The notes: generated from the sequence alone by a model not told the origin. 9,697 bases of DNA from GCA-016699105 sp036518915 (GCA_036518915.1 DATDME010000100.1:1-9697); one strand, 5' to 3'. Shown: positions 1-6,716, counted from the first letter of the stretch. Made by a program: numbers and translations.

Positions 1-742
1 CATGTTCAGCACTACCTTGAAGCCATAATTCTTCGCCTTCAATCTTGTAGCGATCATCACGCGGCTCGAGCCGGTCCATCGCATCGTAGGCCTCGGTACG
101 AATCATGAACGGCGGCAACACCGGCACAAATGGTTTTGCACTAACCTTCAAGCCCGCCTCATCAGCGATCATTTTCAATGTAGCTTCGTCGGTAATGACA
201 TCGAGCGCAAACTGGATCATTGCCATGTGCAAGCGGACCAAATTGCCCTTCAAATAAGCAAACCGGGCCCCGGCCACCTTGGCAGCCCGCTCCTTGTCAA
301 TCCAACCTTGCGCTTCAGCGATCTGCCAGTGGTTCTTAGGTTCAAAGTCAAACTTAGGCGGCTCGCCTACAGTTTTGGCGACCTGGTTCTCATCTTCAGA
401 CGCTCCAACCGGCACATCGGTCGTCGGCAGGTTTGGCACGAGCTTAAATAGCCGCAGGAATTCTCGATCCGCAGCCATGTATTTCTGCTCAAAGTCCGAA
501 AGTGCCGTCTTCAAACGCTTCCCCGCCTCAACCTGGGCCGCATCTGGCTTACCGTGCTTCATCTCAGCTGACAGCTCATTACGCTGGCGCCGCAGATCTT
601 CAACCTTCGCCAACAAGGACCGGCGCTCGTCATCCAATTTCACTAAATGATCAATTTGCTCAGCCGAAACTGCAGCGTTTTTATTCTTGGCAGCTGCTTT
701 CACGGCCTCCAGGTTGTCGCGCAAATTGCGAACGTCAATCAT
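1..742 (-). CDS. serS: Seryl-tRNA synthetase, N-terminal 247 codons (3' end outside window)
   Basis: Class II aminoacyl-tRNA synthetase that charges tRNA-Ser with serine in the cytoplasm. Reading leftward from the ATG at 742-740, the frame is open to the window edge. It starts MIDVRNLRDN, the usual SerRS opening. Residues about 1-105 are charged and helical, matching the family's long antiparallel coiled-coil arm that grips the tRNA variable arm. Motif 1 lies at about 157-180 (GARFAYLKGNLVRLHMA). The stretch around 210-230 (PPFMIRTEAYDAM) and the G-S-A-E at 243-246, where the family's serine-binding T-x-E loop belongs, confirm the identity. The loop threonine is a serine here, a mild change. 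Motifs 2 and 3 lie beyond the window. lysS ends 65 nt upstream on the same strand. There is no Shine-Dalgarno, but a TATACT box sits 6 nt before the ATG, suggesting a leaderless message of its own. Confidence 0.95.
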   Translation of the reverse strand, partial: MIDVRNLRDNLEAVKAAAKNKNAAVSAEQIDHLVKLDDERRSLLAKVEDLRRQRNELSAEMKHGKPDAAQVEAGKRLKTALSDFEQKYMAADREFLRLFKLVPNLPTTDVPVGASEDENQVAKTVGEPPKFDFEPKNHWQIAEAQGWIDKERAAKVAGARFAYLKGNLVRLHMAMIQFALDVITDEATLKMIADEAGLKVSAKPFVPVLPPFMIRTEAYDAMDRLEPRDDRYKIEGEELWLQGSAEH

Positions 743-748
743 AGCTAT

Positions 749-754
749 AGTATA
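749..754 (-). promoter_or_regulatory. Candidate serS -10 box (leaderless start)
   Basis: On the minus strand the hexamer TATACT (5 of 6 to TATAAT) is followed by ATAGCT and then the serS ATG. With the usual 6-7 nt from -10 box to start point, transcription would begin at or next to the A of the ATG. No convincing -35 box is seen 16-18 nt upstream. Confidence 0.5.
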
Positions 755-800
755 CCTCGCAGATTAGTTGGATCGTTAGGTGTAAAACGCCAAAAAGCGC

Positions 801-829
801 AAAAAGTTCACTCGCCCGCGGGCGACGAG
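801..829 (-). terminator. Possible intrinsic terminator at the end of lysS
   Basis: The last lysS codons contain a perfect 14 bp palindrome (812-825, TCGCCCGCGGGCGA). It can fold with a short loop and, reading leftward, is followed after the TGA by five Ts (plus-strand A run 801-805). The T run starts 6 nt from the stem, farther than in a classic terminator, so the call is tentative. If real, it would end lysS transcripts and leave serS to its own promoter. Confidence 0.35.
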
Positions 830-2364
830 CCCTGGCTGCCAGCTGAACCATACAACTCGGGGTAAATACCTTTAGTCACCTCATCAACATCCCGACGCAA
901 CTGCGGGAAAGGCACACCCTCGCGAGCCGTTACGCCCTCAAGCATCCAGAATAACCGCTCACTAAAGCCGAATCCACACGCAGGCGGCATAGCATATTCC
1001 AGCGCTTCCACGTAATCAATGTCGAGCATCTGCGCTTCCGCATCGCCGGCATCGCGCAGCACCTGCTGCTCCATGAAACGCCGCAGCTGATCAACCGGAT
1101 CATTGAGTTCACTGTAAGCCTTGCAAGCTTCTGTTCCGCCAAGCACGAGGTTGAATTGCTCCGTCAGTTCTGGTTTACCGGGCTGAGTCTTGGCCAGCGG
1201 TTGCAAAAAGGTCGGGATATCAACCAAAAACACCGGTCCCGCCAAATCCACGCGTATCTTCTTCCAGAGTTTGTCAATGCCACGTGGCAAACTCTCGCTC
1301 TTCTCTACCTCAATTCTGTGCTTCGCCAGCTGCGCTTTAATTTCATCGAGCGTCGTGTCAAAAACGTCGATGCCGTACTTTTCCTTGATAATCTCAACAA
1401 AACTAATCCGCGGCCAGTCTTCGCTATCGGGACCAAGATCCACCTTCTGACCGTTAAGCAAAGTAAATTGCCGGGTGCCCCAGGTGGCATCGGCAATTGC
1501 CCGCACCAGCCGTTGGGTAAATTCCATACCTTGCTGCCAATTGGCATAGGCCCAATACCATTCCATGGCAACATGCTCCGGCAGATGCTCATCGGAATAG
1601 TTCTCGTTACGGAAGCGCGGGCCGATATCAAACACTTTCTCGTATCCGCCCACCAGTAACCGCTTCAAGGGCAATTCATGCGAAATCCGCAGGTAGAAAT
1701 CTTGACCCAGCGCATCCATATGGGTCACAAACGGATTTGCGTCAGCCCCACCCGTCGTGTGCTCCAGTACCGGAATATTAAGTTCTAGAAAATCGTTGGC
1801 CGTTAAAAAGTCGCGCGTAGCCGCCCAGAATTTGCTCCGTCGGATAAACCGTTGGTATACCTCGTCATTCAGGTTGGTATCTAGATAGCGCCGACGAATC
1901 CGGGTCTCTTTATCCTTTAAACCGTCCCAGGCCGAGGGCATCGGTCGCAAAGCCTTCGTCAAAAGTTTTACCGTCTCCGCGGCCACTGAAATCTGTCCGG
2001 CTTGAGTCTTTATCACCTTCCCGCGCGACTCAACAAAGTCGCCCTCATCGAGCAACGGCAACTCATCAAACGCCAACTGACTTTTAGAATGGTCAGTTTG
2101 GGCCATTCCATCAGCCCGAATAAACAGCTGAAGCTTGCCACTGGCATCACGCACGTCAATGAAACTCAGCTTGCCATGCCGGCGCACCGACGTCACCCTG
2201 CCCGCCACCACCACCTCATGATTATCGTACTTGGCAAAGTCATCGAGGATCGGGCCAATCTTGGTATCACGCTCCGACACTGCCGGGTACGCGTTCACGC
2301 CCAGCTCTTGCAGTTTCTGTAGTTTTTCGAGGCGCACAGCGCGCAGTTCTTTTAGGGTTGCCAT
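808..2364 (-). CDS. lysS: Lysyl-tRNA synthetase, class II
   Basis: Charges tRNA-Lys with lysine in the cytoplasm. At 518 residues it is close to the usual 490-510 of bacterial class II LysRS. An OB-fold anticodon-binding domain spans about 50-135 (VVVAGRVTSVRRHGKLSFID). Motif 1 is near 190-215, and motif 2 is clear at 244-262 (FDIGPRFRNENYSDEHLPEH), including the R-x-x-x-E type ATP-binding residues. Motif 3 at about 460-472 reads PPACGFGFSERLFWM, where most bacterial LysRS have G-x-G-x-G-x-D-R; the arginine (R470) is kept. The ATG at 2364-2362 is the first start after an in-frame TAG 15 nt upstream, so the start is well fixed. There is no Shine-Dalgarno. A terminator-like hairpin and a TAGAAT box lie just upstream. 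The C-terminal tail after 503 is Ser/Gly-rich and probably disordered. greA lies 181 nt upstream on the same strand. Confidence 0.96.
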   Translation of the reverse strand: MATLKELRAVRLEKLQKLQELGVNAYPAVSERDTKIGPILDDFAKYDNHEVVVAGRVTSVRRHGKLSFIDVRDASGKLQLFIRADGMAQTDHSKSQLAFDELPLLDEGDFVESRGKVIKTQAGQISVAAETVKLLTKALRPMPSAWDGLKDKETRIRRRYLDTNLNDEVYQRFIRRSKFWAATRDFLTANDFLELNIPVLEHTTGGADANPFVTHMDALGQDFYLRISHELPLKRLLVGGYEKVFDIGPRFRNENYSDEHLPEHVAMEWYWAYANWQQGMEFTQRLVRAIADATWGTRQFTLLNGQKVDLGPDSEDWPRISFVEIIKEKYGIDVFDTTLDEIKAQLAKHRIEVEKSESLPRGIDKLWKKIRVDLAGPVFLVDIPTFLQPLAKTQPGKPELTEQFNLVLGGTEACKAYSELNDPVDQLRRFMEQQVLRDAGDAEAQMLDIDYVEALEYAMPPACGFGFSERLFWMLEGVTAREGVPFPQLRRDVDEVTKGIYPELYGSAGSQGSSPAGE

Positions 2365-2373
2365 ATGCCGCCC

Positions 2374-2379
2374 ATTCTA
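2374..2379 (-). promoter_or_regulatory. Candidate lysS -10 box
   Basis: TAGAAT on the minus strand ends 9 nt before the lysS ATG, so a start point 6-7 nt downstream would leave a leader of only about 2-3 nt. The -35 position (TGGTTA, 17 nt spacing) is weak and falls in the loop of the adjacent hairpin. Confidence 0.35.
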
Positions 2380-2383
2380 CCTG

Positions 2384-2412
2384 AAAAGCCGCCCCATAAC
2401 CAGAGGCGGCTT
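2384..2412 (-). terminator. Terminator-like hairpin between greA and lysS
   Basis: Perfect 8 bp stem AAGCCGCC (2386-2393) / GGCGGCTT (2405-2412) with an 11 nt loop. On the minus strand the 3' arm runs into T residues (GGCGGCTTTTC). It lies 22 nt before the lysS start. It could end greA transcripts or act as an attenuator for read-through into lysS. The T run is short (four), so efficiency is uncertain. Confidence 0.5.
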
Positions 2413-2415
2413 CCA

Positions 2416-2446
2416 TTAGCGTCTTCAACGAGCGTGAGGACGTTAG
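2416..2446. repeat. Imperfect inverted repeat in greA-lysS gap
   Basis: TTAGCGTCTTC (2416-2426) and GAGGACGTTAG (2436-2446) pair over 11 positions on the plus strand, three of them G-T wobbles, around a 9 nt loop. On the transcribed minus strand the wobbles become A-C mismatches, so the RNA hairpin there would be weaker. Confidence 0.35.
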
Positions 2447-2449
2447 ATT

Positions 2450-2546
2450 GTTTGCTACGCCAGGGTGCTCATTGTGCGAAGCGAAGGCTGTCTGAGGCCG
2501 TAGGCCGAGTTCCGCAGCGAGCAAATGAATACCCGCAGTAGCAAAC
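2450..2546. repeat. Long imperfect inverted repeat directly after greA
   Basis: GTTTGCTAC (2450-2458) is an exact inverted match to GTAGCAAAC (2538-2546). The match resumes inside with GGGT/ACCC (2463-2466 and 2531-2534) and TCATT/AATGA (2469-2473 and 2524-2528). That gives 18 paired bases over arms of about 24 nt, around a central GC-rich loop that contains the small hairpin GGCC-N3-GGCC. The right arm touches the greA stop codon. It could be the greA 3' end structure, part of a lysS leader RNA, or a dispersed intergenic repeat. No protein is encoded here. Confidence 0.6.
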
Positions 2547-3016
2547 TACTTAACGCTCTTAATCTTGTAGGTGATCGTACCCGACGGCACCTCAACCTCA
2601 ACCTCGTCGCCGGCCTTCTTGCCCAACAGCGCCCGGCCAATTGGTGACTGATCAGAAATCTTGCCCTCATCGGGGTTAGCCTCGGTTGAGCCGACAATCA
2701 CGTATTGCTGCTCGCCCTCTTCCAGCTCCACATGGACCTTAGAACCCAACGCCACGGTACTGCCACTTTTGTTCGTAATTACTGAGGCGTGCTTGAGAAT
2801 ATGCTCAATCTCGGCAATGCGGCCCTCCACGAAGCTCTGGTCGTCACGGGCAGCGTCGTACATGGCGTTCTCGCTCAAATCACCGTCAGCCTTAGCCTCC
2901 TTGAGGCGCTCGGCAATTTCGTTGCGCTTGTTGATCGTGAGGTTAGCGAGCTCGTCCTTGAGGGCCTGGATGCCCTCTTGGGTGAGGTGAAATTCATTAG
3001 TCGTCGTTGTACCCAT
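2546..3016 (-). CDS. greA: Transcription elongation factor GreA
   Basis: Binds in the RNA polymerase secondary channel and stimulates cleavage of backtracked transcripts. Its 156 residues match the usual length of about 158. The N-terminal coiled-coil spans about 10-80 and carries the family signature GDLSENAMYDAA at 45-56; D46 and E49 correspond to the acidic tip residues that position the catalytic magnesium. The C-terminal FKBP-like domain (about 84-156) includes the family pattern ISDQSPIGRALLGKKAGDEV. The start at 3016-3014 has a perfect AAGGAGGT Shine-Dalgarno (3021-3028) at good spacing, in contrast to the leaderless-looking lysS and serS. A 14 bp palindrome centres on the start codon. 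It is separated by about 300 bp from mrdA upstream, so it probably has its own promoter. Confidence 0.97.
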   Translation of the reverse strand: MGTTTTNEFHLTQEGIQALKDELANLTINKRNEIAERLKEAKADGDLSENAMYDAARDDQSFVEGRIAEIEHILKHASVITNKSGSTVALGSKVHVELEEGEQQYVIVGSTEANPDEGKISDQSPIGRALLGKKAGDEVEVEVPSGTITYKIKSVK

Positions 3017-3028
3017 GGGTACCTCCTT
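3009..3028 (-). promoter_or_regulatory. greA ribosome-binding site with start codon in a palindrome
   Basis: Reading the minus strand, AAGGAGGT (3028-3021) is an ideal Shine-Dalgarno. It overlaps the 14 bp perfect palindrome GTACCCATGGGTAC (3009-3022) centred on the start codon. In mRNA this could form a 5 bp stem GUACC/GGUAC with the AUG in the loop, covering the 3' edge of the Shine-Dalgarno. Confidence 0.75.
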
Positions 3029-3148
3029 CTCGGGCGTCCGAATGGCAAAAGGGGGTGAAAAAAATGCCCGGAGATTAAACCCCGGTATTAACCCTATCCA
3101 CTGCCCTTGTAGTTAGATTCTAAAGTAAAGTTTGTTTTATGCTTCCCT

Positions 3149-3177
3149 ATGTTCGCGCAAGCCAGGCAGTCCGTCAA
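3149..3177 (-). promoter_or_regulatory. Candidate greA promoter
   Basis: Minus strand TTGACG (3177-3172, 5 of 6 to consensus) then 17 nt then GAACAT (3154-3149, 3 of 6). Spacing is ideal but the -10 box is weak. The start point would lie about 125 nt before greA, giving a leader that contains a CCGG-type hairpin (about 3067-3084). Confidence 0.3.
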
Positions 3178-3200
3178 GAGTTACTATTGTCCAACACGAT

Positions 3201-3224
3201 TGTAAAATAGGTTTACGTTTTACA
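3201..3224. repeat. AT-rich inverted repeat, possible operator
   Basis: TGTAAAA (3201-3207) and TTTTACA (3218-3224) form a perfect 7 bp inverted repeat with a 10 nt spacer, in the AT-rich middle of the mrdA-greA gap. The spacing, close to two helical turns end to end, suits a dimeric repressor. It could equally be chance in AT-rich DNA. Confidence 0.35.
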
Positions 3225-3277
3225 GATATGATCATGCTTAAAACAAGAGTCATACTCACATAGCCACGAGGCCAGCT

Positions 3278-3286
3278 TGTGGATAA
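3278..3286 (-). promoter_or_regulatory. Consensus DnaA box
   Basis: The minus strand reads TTATCCACA, an exact match to the DnaA box consensus TTATNCACA. It lies 34 nt downstream of the mrdA stop codon in the non-coding gap before greA, beside an AT-rich stretch (about 3100-3250). No second exact box was seen in the gap, and no dnaA, dnaN or other replication gene is nearby, so an origin is not supported. Confidence 0.45.
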
Positions 3287-3319
3287 CTTGACGCGGCCGC
3301 CCCGTACTCATAACCCAAG

Positions 3320-5320
3320 TTAGTGCTTCGCGCCAGCCCCTTGAGTAAAATACCAAGCCAGCGTCTCGCGGGTCGCCGGCACCGCGTACTCGGCGCCCTC
3401 GCCGGATTTTTCAAGCAACACCACTGTCGCAATCTGGGGGTCATTATACGGCGCGAATGACACAAACCACGAGTGCGGCGGCACGTGGTTATCGGGATCG
3501 GTTTCCGCCGAGCCGGTTTTGCCTGCTACCGGCACCGGCACATCCCGGTCCATAAAGCAGCAAGCCGTGCCCCGCGGGCTGGATACCGTCTGGCGCATGG
3601 CTTCACGGATAACCGCCAAGTTTTGCGGCGAAATAAAATCCTTGCGCACCGCCTGCGGCGCCGTTGTCGCGGTGACCTTGCCGGTGCTGTCTTCCACCCG
3701 CTGCACAAAATGCGGCGCGTACAACGTCCCGCCGTTGGCAATCGCGCTGATCGCCATAGCCATCTGCAGCGGCGACACCAGCAAATCCCCTTGGCCCACC
3801 GAGATATTATAGGTATCGCCGGTGTACCAGGGCTCGCCGCTGAGCTTTTTCTTCCAATCGGGCGTCGGTACCCGGCCGCTGGTTTCGCCGGGCAGGTCAA
3901 CGCCTGTCTTAGATCCTAAACCAAACAACTTGTAGTAAGCTGTGAGTTTATCAACACCCAGATAACGAGTAAAGTTCGTAAATCCACCAGCAATCGTGTA
4001 AAAGAAAATATCCGATGACTGCGCAATCGCCGTAAAGACGTTCATAATGCCCAACCCACTGTGCTCCCAGCCCTTGTAGATGTAGTGGATGGAATTATCG
4101 TACGGGTTCACCACGTCGAGCTGGCCCTCGTCATTCACCGTCGTATTGGTGGTGATGATGCCCTCCTGCAACGCCGCCGAAGCCCCCAGCGGCTTGATAA
4201 TCGACCCCGAAGGATACGCCCCGCTGGCCACTTTGTTAAACAGCGGCTGGCCGGGGTCACTCACCAACCGCTGGTAATCGGCCTGTGAAATGCCGTTACT
4301 GAACAGGTTGTTGTCGTACGACGGCAACGACACGGCCGCTAAAATCTCGCCAGTCCTCGGATTAACCGCCACCCCGGCCGCCCGCTTAGCGTTTGCCAGG
4401 CCCATTTGCTTTTGAATGGCCGCCGCCAAGTGCTGCTCTAGCGCAAAATCCACCGATAGCACCAGGTTGCTTCCTGGCACGGGGTCCTTGCTGGCCAGCA
4501 CCCGGATGGGCCGCCCCGTCGCATCAACCTCCGTCCGCTCACCACCATTGGTGCCCCGCAGGGTTTTTTCGTACTGTTTTTCTAAGCCCAGCTTGCCAAT
4601 GAGGTCGGTGGGGCCGTAATCTTCCGCCGCCGCTCCGTCTTCTGCGCTCACCCGGCCGGTATAACCCAGAAACACCGAGAGCAATCCCCCATCGAGATAC
4701 TGCCGGATAGGGTTGACATCGAGCGAGAAGCCCGCAAGCTGGTTACTCGACTGGTCAATCAGCAACGCCTGGTCCCGGGGCACCCCCGCCGCCACCAGCT
4801 GCGAGATGGGGTTATTTAAGCAATCTGGCGTTTTCTTGGCGCAGGTCACTTCGGCCTTGGCCATGACGGCCTCCGCCGTCAAGCCAAGAATTTTACCGAC
4901 CTGCGCGTACTCCGCCTGCCGGTCCGCCGCGTTACCGGGCAACAACTGCGGCACCACTGTCACGTCAAAGCTGGCCTGGTTCTGGGCTAGTACTTGCTTG
5001 GTGCGGTCGTATATCATGCCGCGGGGCGCCCGGGCCACCCGTTGGTGCACCCGGTTGCCGTTGGCCAACGCCAGGTTGGTATCACCTTCCACAATTTGCA
5101 GGACTGCCAACCGGGTCACCAGCAGCGCCAATACCAGGCCGGCCGCCACCCCAAGCCAAGCCAGCGGCCGGCGGTTCGTCTCTCCCTCGGGCAGGCCGGC
5201 GTCAACATCGGCCGGCAAGATGGCCTCAGCCCACTGTTCGTGGCCGACCGCGCCCCGGCCCAGCTTGATGCCTTCATCCGCCACGTTCTGGTCTAAGTAC
5301 CCAAAGATTGATTTAGCCAT
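3320..5320 (-). CDS. mrdA: Penicillin-binding protein 2, elongasome transpeptidase
   Basis: Class B penicillin-binding protein that cross-links peptidoglycan during side-wall growth; 666 residues against about 630 in E. coli PBP2. There is an extended cytoplasmic N-terminus (about 50 residues), then one membrane helix at 52-74 (GVAAGLVLALLVTRLAVLQIV). The pedestal domain starts with the family hallmark APRGMIYDR (98-106). The transpeptidase domain has all three active-site motifs: S373-I-I-K376 (nucleophile serine), S435-S-D437 and K601-T-G603. The start ATG at 5320-5318 overlaps the end of mreD by 8 bp, with GGGGGA upstream as a plausible ribosome site, so the two are translationally linked. 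The operon order mreC-mreD-mrdA is typical. rodA, the usual glycosyltransferase partner, does not follow; the next gene is greA. FtsI was considered, but the mreCD context favours PBP2. Confidence 0.95.
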   Translation of the reverse strand: MAKSIFGYLDQNVADEGIKLGRGAVGHEQWAEAILPADVDAGLPEGETNRRPLAWLGVAAGLVLALLVTRLAVLQIVEGDTNLALANGNRVHQRVARAPRGMIYDRTKQVLAQNQASFDVTVVPQLLPGNAADRQAEYAQVGKILGLTAEAVMAKAEVTCAKKTPDCLNNPISQLVAAGVPRDQALLIDQSSNQLAGFSLDVNPIRQYLDGGLLSVFLGYTGRVSAEDGAAAEDYGPTDLIGKLGLEKQYEKTLRGTNGGERTEVDATGRPIRVLASKDPVPGSNLVLSVDFALEQHLAAAIQKQMGLANAKRAAGVAVNPRTGEILAAVSLPSYDNNLFSNGISQADYQRLVSDPGQPLFNKVASGAYPSGSIIKPLGASAALQEGIITTNTTVNDEGQLDVVNPYDNSIHYIYKGWEHSGLGIMNVFTAIAQSSDIFFYTIAGGFTNFTRYLGVDKLTAYYKLFGLGSKTGVDLPGETSGRVPTPDWKKKLSGEPWYTGDTYNISVGQGDLLVSPLQMAMAISAIANGGTLYAPHFVQRVEDSTGKVTATTAPQAVRKDFISPQNLAVIREAMRQTVSSPRGTACCFMDRDVPVPVAGKTGSAETDPDNHVPPHSWFVSFAPYNDPQIATVVLLEKSGEGAEYAVPATRETLAWYFTQGAGAKH

Positions 5321-5810
5321 ACAGGTCCCCCGGCTCCGGCTTGATGGTCCGGCGCACCACCGGCCGCAGCAAGCTCATTAATCCTAAGTTTAGCAGGCAT
5401 TCTAAGACCAGGCGGCCCACCAGGCTGCCCACTGGCCAGCGCGCCACCACCCCCACCAGCGCCGACCACACCAAAAGCGTCATTACCACCGTGCCGGCCA
5501 GCACCAGCACCGCCGGCACCAGCCAGCCACCGGTTTCCAGGCCCGAGCGGCGGATCCAAGCCGCCACCAGTACCGCCAGCACCAGCGTACCCATCCAAAT
5601 CCCAAAATTGCCGCCGCTGATAATATCCAAACCACAACCGAGCGCCAACGCCACTACCAGCGCGCCCAGCGCCCGGCCCTCAAGCGCCACCAGCACCACC
5701 AGGCCCAAAGCTAAATTGGGCACCACGCCCAACGGCCGCACCAACGGCAACCAGGCCACCTGCGCGTAAAACGTCAGCCCCGCCAGCACTACCAGCCACA
5801 ACCATCTCAT
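5313..5810 (-). CDS. mreD: Rod shape-determining membrane protein MreD
   Basis: Small integral membrane protein of the elongasome, working with MreC to couple MreB filaments to wall synthesis. It has 165 residues, almost all hydrophobic, with about five membrane segments. The family pattern PNLALGLVVLVALEGR appears early (about residues 31-46), followed by a G-x-x-x-D in GCGLDIISGG. It lies between mreC and mrdA, with a 22 nt gap to mreC and an 8 bp overlap with mrdA. I chose the ATG at 5810-5808. A TTG two codons upstream (5816-5814) is an alternative that would add Met-Pro. The preceding GAGCGG is a weak ribosome site, consistent with translational coupling to mreC. Sequence similarity in MreD is generally low, so the assignment rests on topology and gene order as much as on motifs. 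Confidence 0.88.
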   Translation of the reverse strand: MRWLWLVVLAGLTFYAQVAWLPLVRPLGVVPNLALGLVVLVALEGRALGALVVALALGCGLDIISGGNFGIWMGTLVLAVLVAAWIRRSGLETGGWLVPAVLVLAGTVVMTLLVWSALVGVVARWPVGSLVGRLVLECLLNLGLMSLLRPVVRRTIKPEPGDLYG

Positions 5811-5832
5811 GGGCAACCGCTCAGCTGGTTAG

Positions 5833-6630
5833 TCATTGCCCGGTGACCACAAACACAAATCGCAACTCGCTCACCCGTACATCCGTCGCTACCCGCGCCG
5901 ACTGAAATACCACATTCGCCCGCGTATCCACCGACTCAATCTGGCCGATATACAGCCCCGACGGCACAACCCCGCCTAGGCCCGACGTTGTTACGCTGTC
6001 CCCCGGTTTGACGGTGTCCGACTGGCCAATTTTGTCGAGCAGCAATCCCCCGCCCAATTGGCCGCCCACCAGGCCGGTGGCGCCCGTGTCTTGGTCCTTG
6101 GCGGTCAATTTGAAAGTGGGATCGGTCACCAGGGTAATGCGCGCCGACCGCGCCTGCACATCATTAATTACGCCAATCAGCTGGCCCTGGCTCACCACGG
6201 CCATGCCCGGCGCCACGCCGGCCTGCGCGCCCTTGTTAATGGTCACAAATTGGCGGTAAGAATCAGGCTGGGCGGACATCACCTCTGCCGCCACTTCCTT
6301 GGGCGCGCCGGCTACTTCCAGCCCCAGCTGCTTGCGCAGTAAGTCGTTGTCGCGGCGGGTGTCGGCGTCGGCCGCCAGGCGCTGGCGCAAAGTGGCGTTT
6401 TCTTGCTCCAGGCGGGCATTATCGGCCGCCAAGTCTTTTATGCGCCCCAGGTTGGCCAGCGCCTCGCCCGCCGTGCTGCCGGCGCCCACCACCGCTCTGC
6501 CCAGCGGCGCCAGCGTCGCGTCATACACCCAGCGCAGCGGTCCCAGCCGGCCCAACACCCCCAGCACCATCACCGCCCCGCCCACGGCGATGATGGTCAC
6601 AATCCGACGGTTGGTACCCGTCAGGTTCAT
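5833..6630 (-). CDS. mreC: Rod shape-determining protein MreC
   Basis: Bitopic membrane protein that forms the periplasmic or extracytoplasmic scaffold of the elongasome and activates PBP2. At 265 residues it is of normal length. It has a short basic N-terminus and a membrane helix at about 9-28 (RIVTIIAVGGAVMVLGVLG). A coiled coil rich in E, L and R follows at about 58-104 (DNARLEQENATLRQRL). Two beta domains complete it, with family signatures TINKGAQAGVAPGMAV (130-145), VVSQGQLIGVI (145-155) and VTTSGLGGVVPSGLYIG (213-229). The ATG at 6630-6628 is the only ATG in frame after an upstream in-frame TAG (6669-6667). It lacks a Shine-Dalgarno at the right distance; a GGAGG lies about 50 nt upstream. 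mreB is not directly upstream as usual: an opposite-strand gene intervenes. Confidence 0.95.
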   Translation of the reverse strand: MNLTGTNRRIVTIIAVGGAVMVLGVLGRLGPLRWVYDATLAPLGRAVVGAGSTAGEALANLGRIKDLAADNARLEQENATLRQRLAADADTRRDNDLLRKQLGLEVAGAPKEVAAEVMSAQPDSYRQFVTINKGAQAGVAPGMAVVSQGQLIGVINDVQARSARITLVTDPTFKLTAKDQDTGATGLVGGQLGGGLLLDKIGQSDTVKPGDSVTTSGLGGVVPSGLYIGQIESVDTRANVVFQSARVATDVRVSELRFVFVVTGQ

Positions 6631-6664
6631 AGCACTTGCAGCCAGATCATTTGCATCAAGACCA

Positions 6665-6716
6665 GTCTAACAACCGGCACCTCCGATCAGCAAGCTCTGC
6701 GCTATACGTCTAACAA
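6665..6716. repeat. Direct 9-mer repeat upstream of mreC
   Basis: GTCTAACAA occurs at 6665-6673 and again at 6708-6716, 43 bp apart (about four helical turns). The second copy overlaps the proposed minus-strand -10 box and forms the left half of the inverted repeat GTCTA-ACAA-TAGAC (6708-6721). Both lie in the short divergent control region, so a regulator site is plausible. Confidence 0.4.

Noticed and set aside
2365..2545. T-box riboswitch in front of lysS
   Set aside because: No TGGNACCGCG-like T-box sequence or recognisable stem I was found; only generic hairpins are present.
3100..3300. Replication origin suggested by a DnaA box and AT-rich DNA
   Set aside because: Only one exact box was found, there is no cluster of boxes, and no dnaA, dnaN or rpmH is nearby.
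5293..5637. Gly-rich 114-codon frame overlapping mreD
   Set aside because: Shadow of mreD; Gly/Ala-rich composition is typical of a wrong frame in GC-rich DNA.
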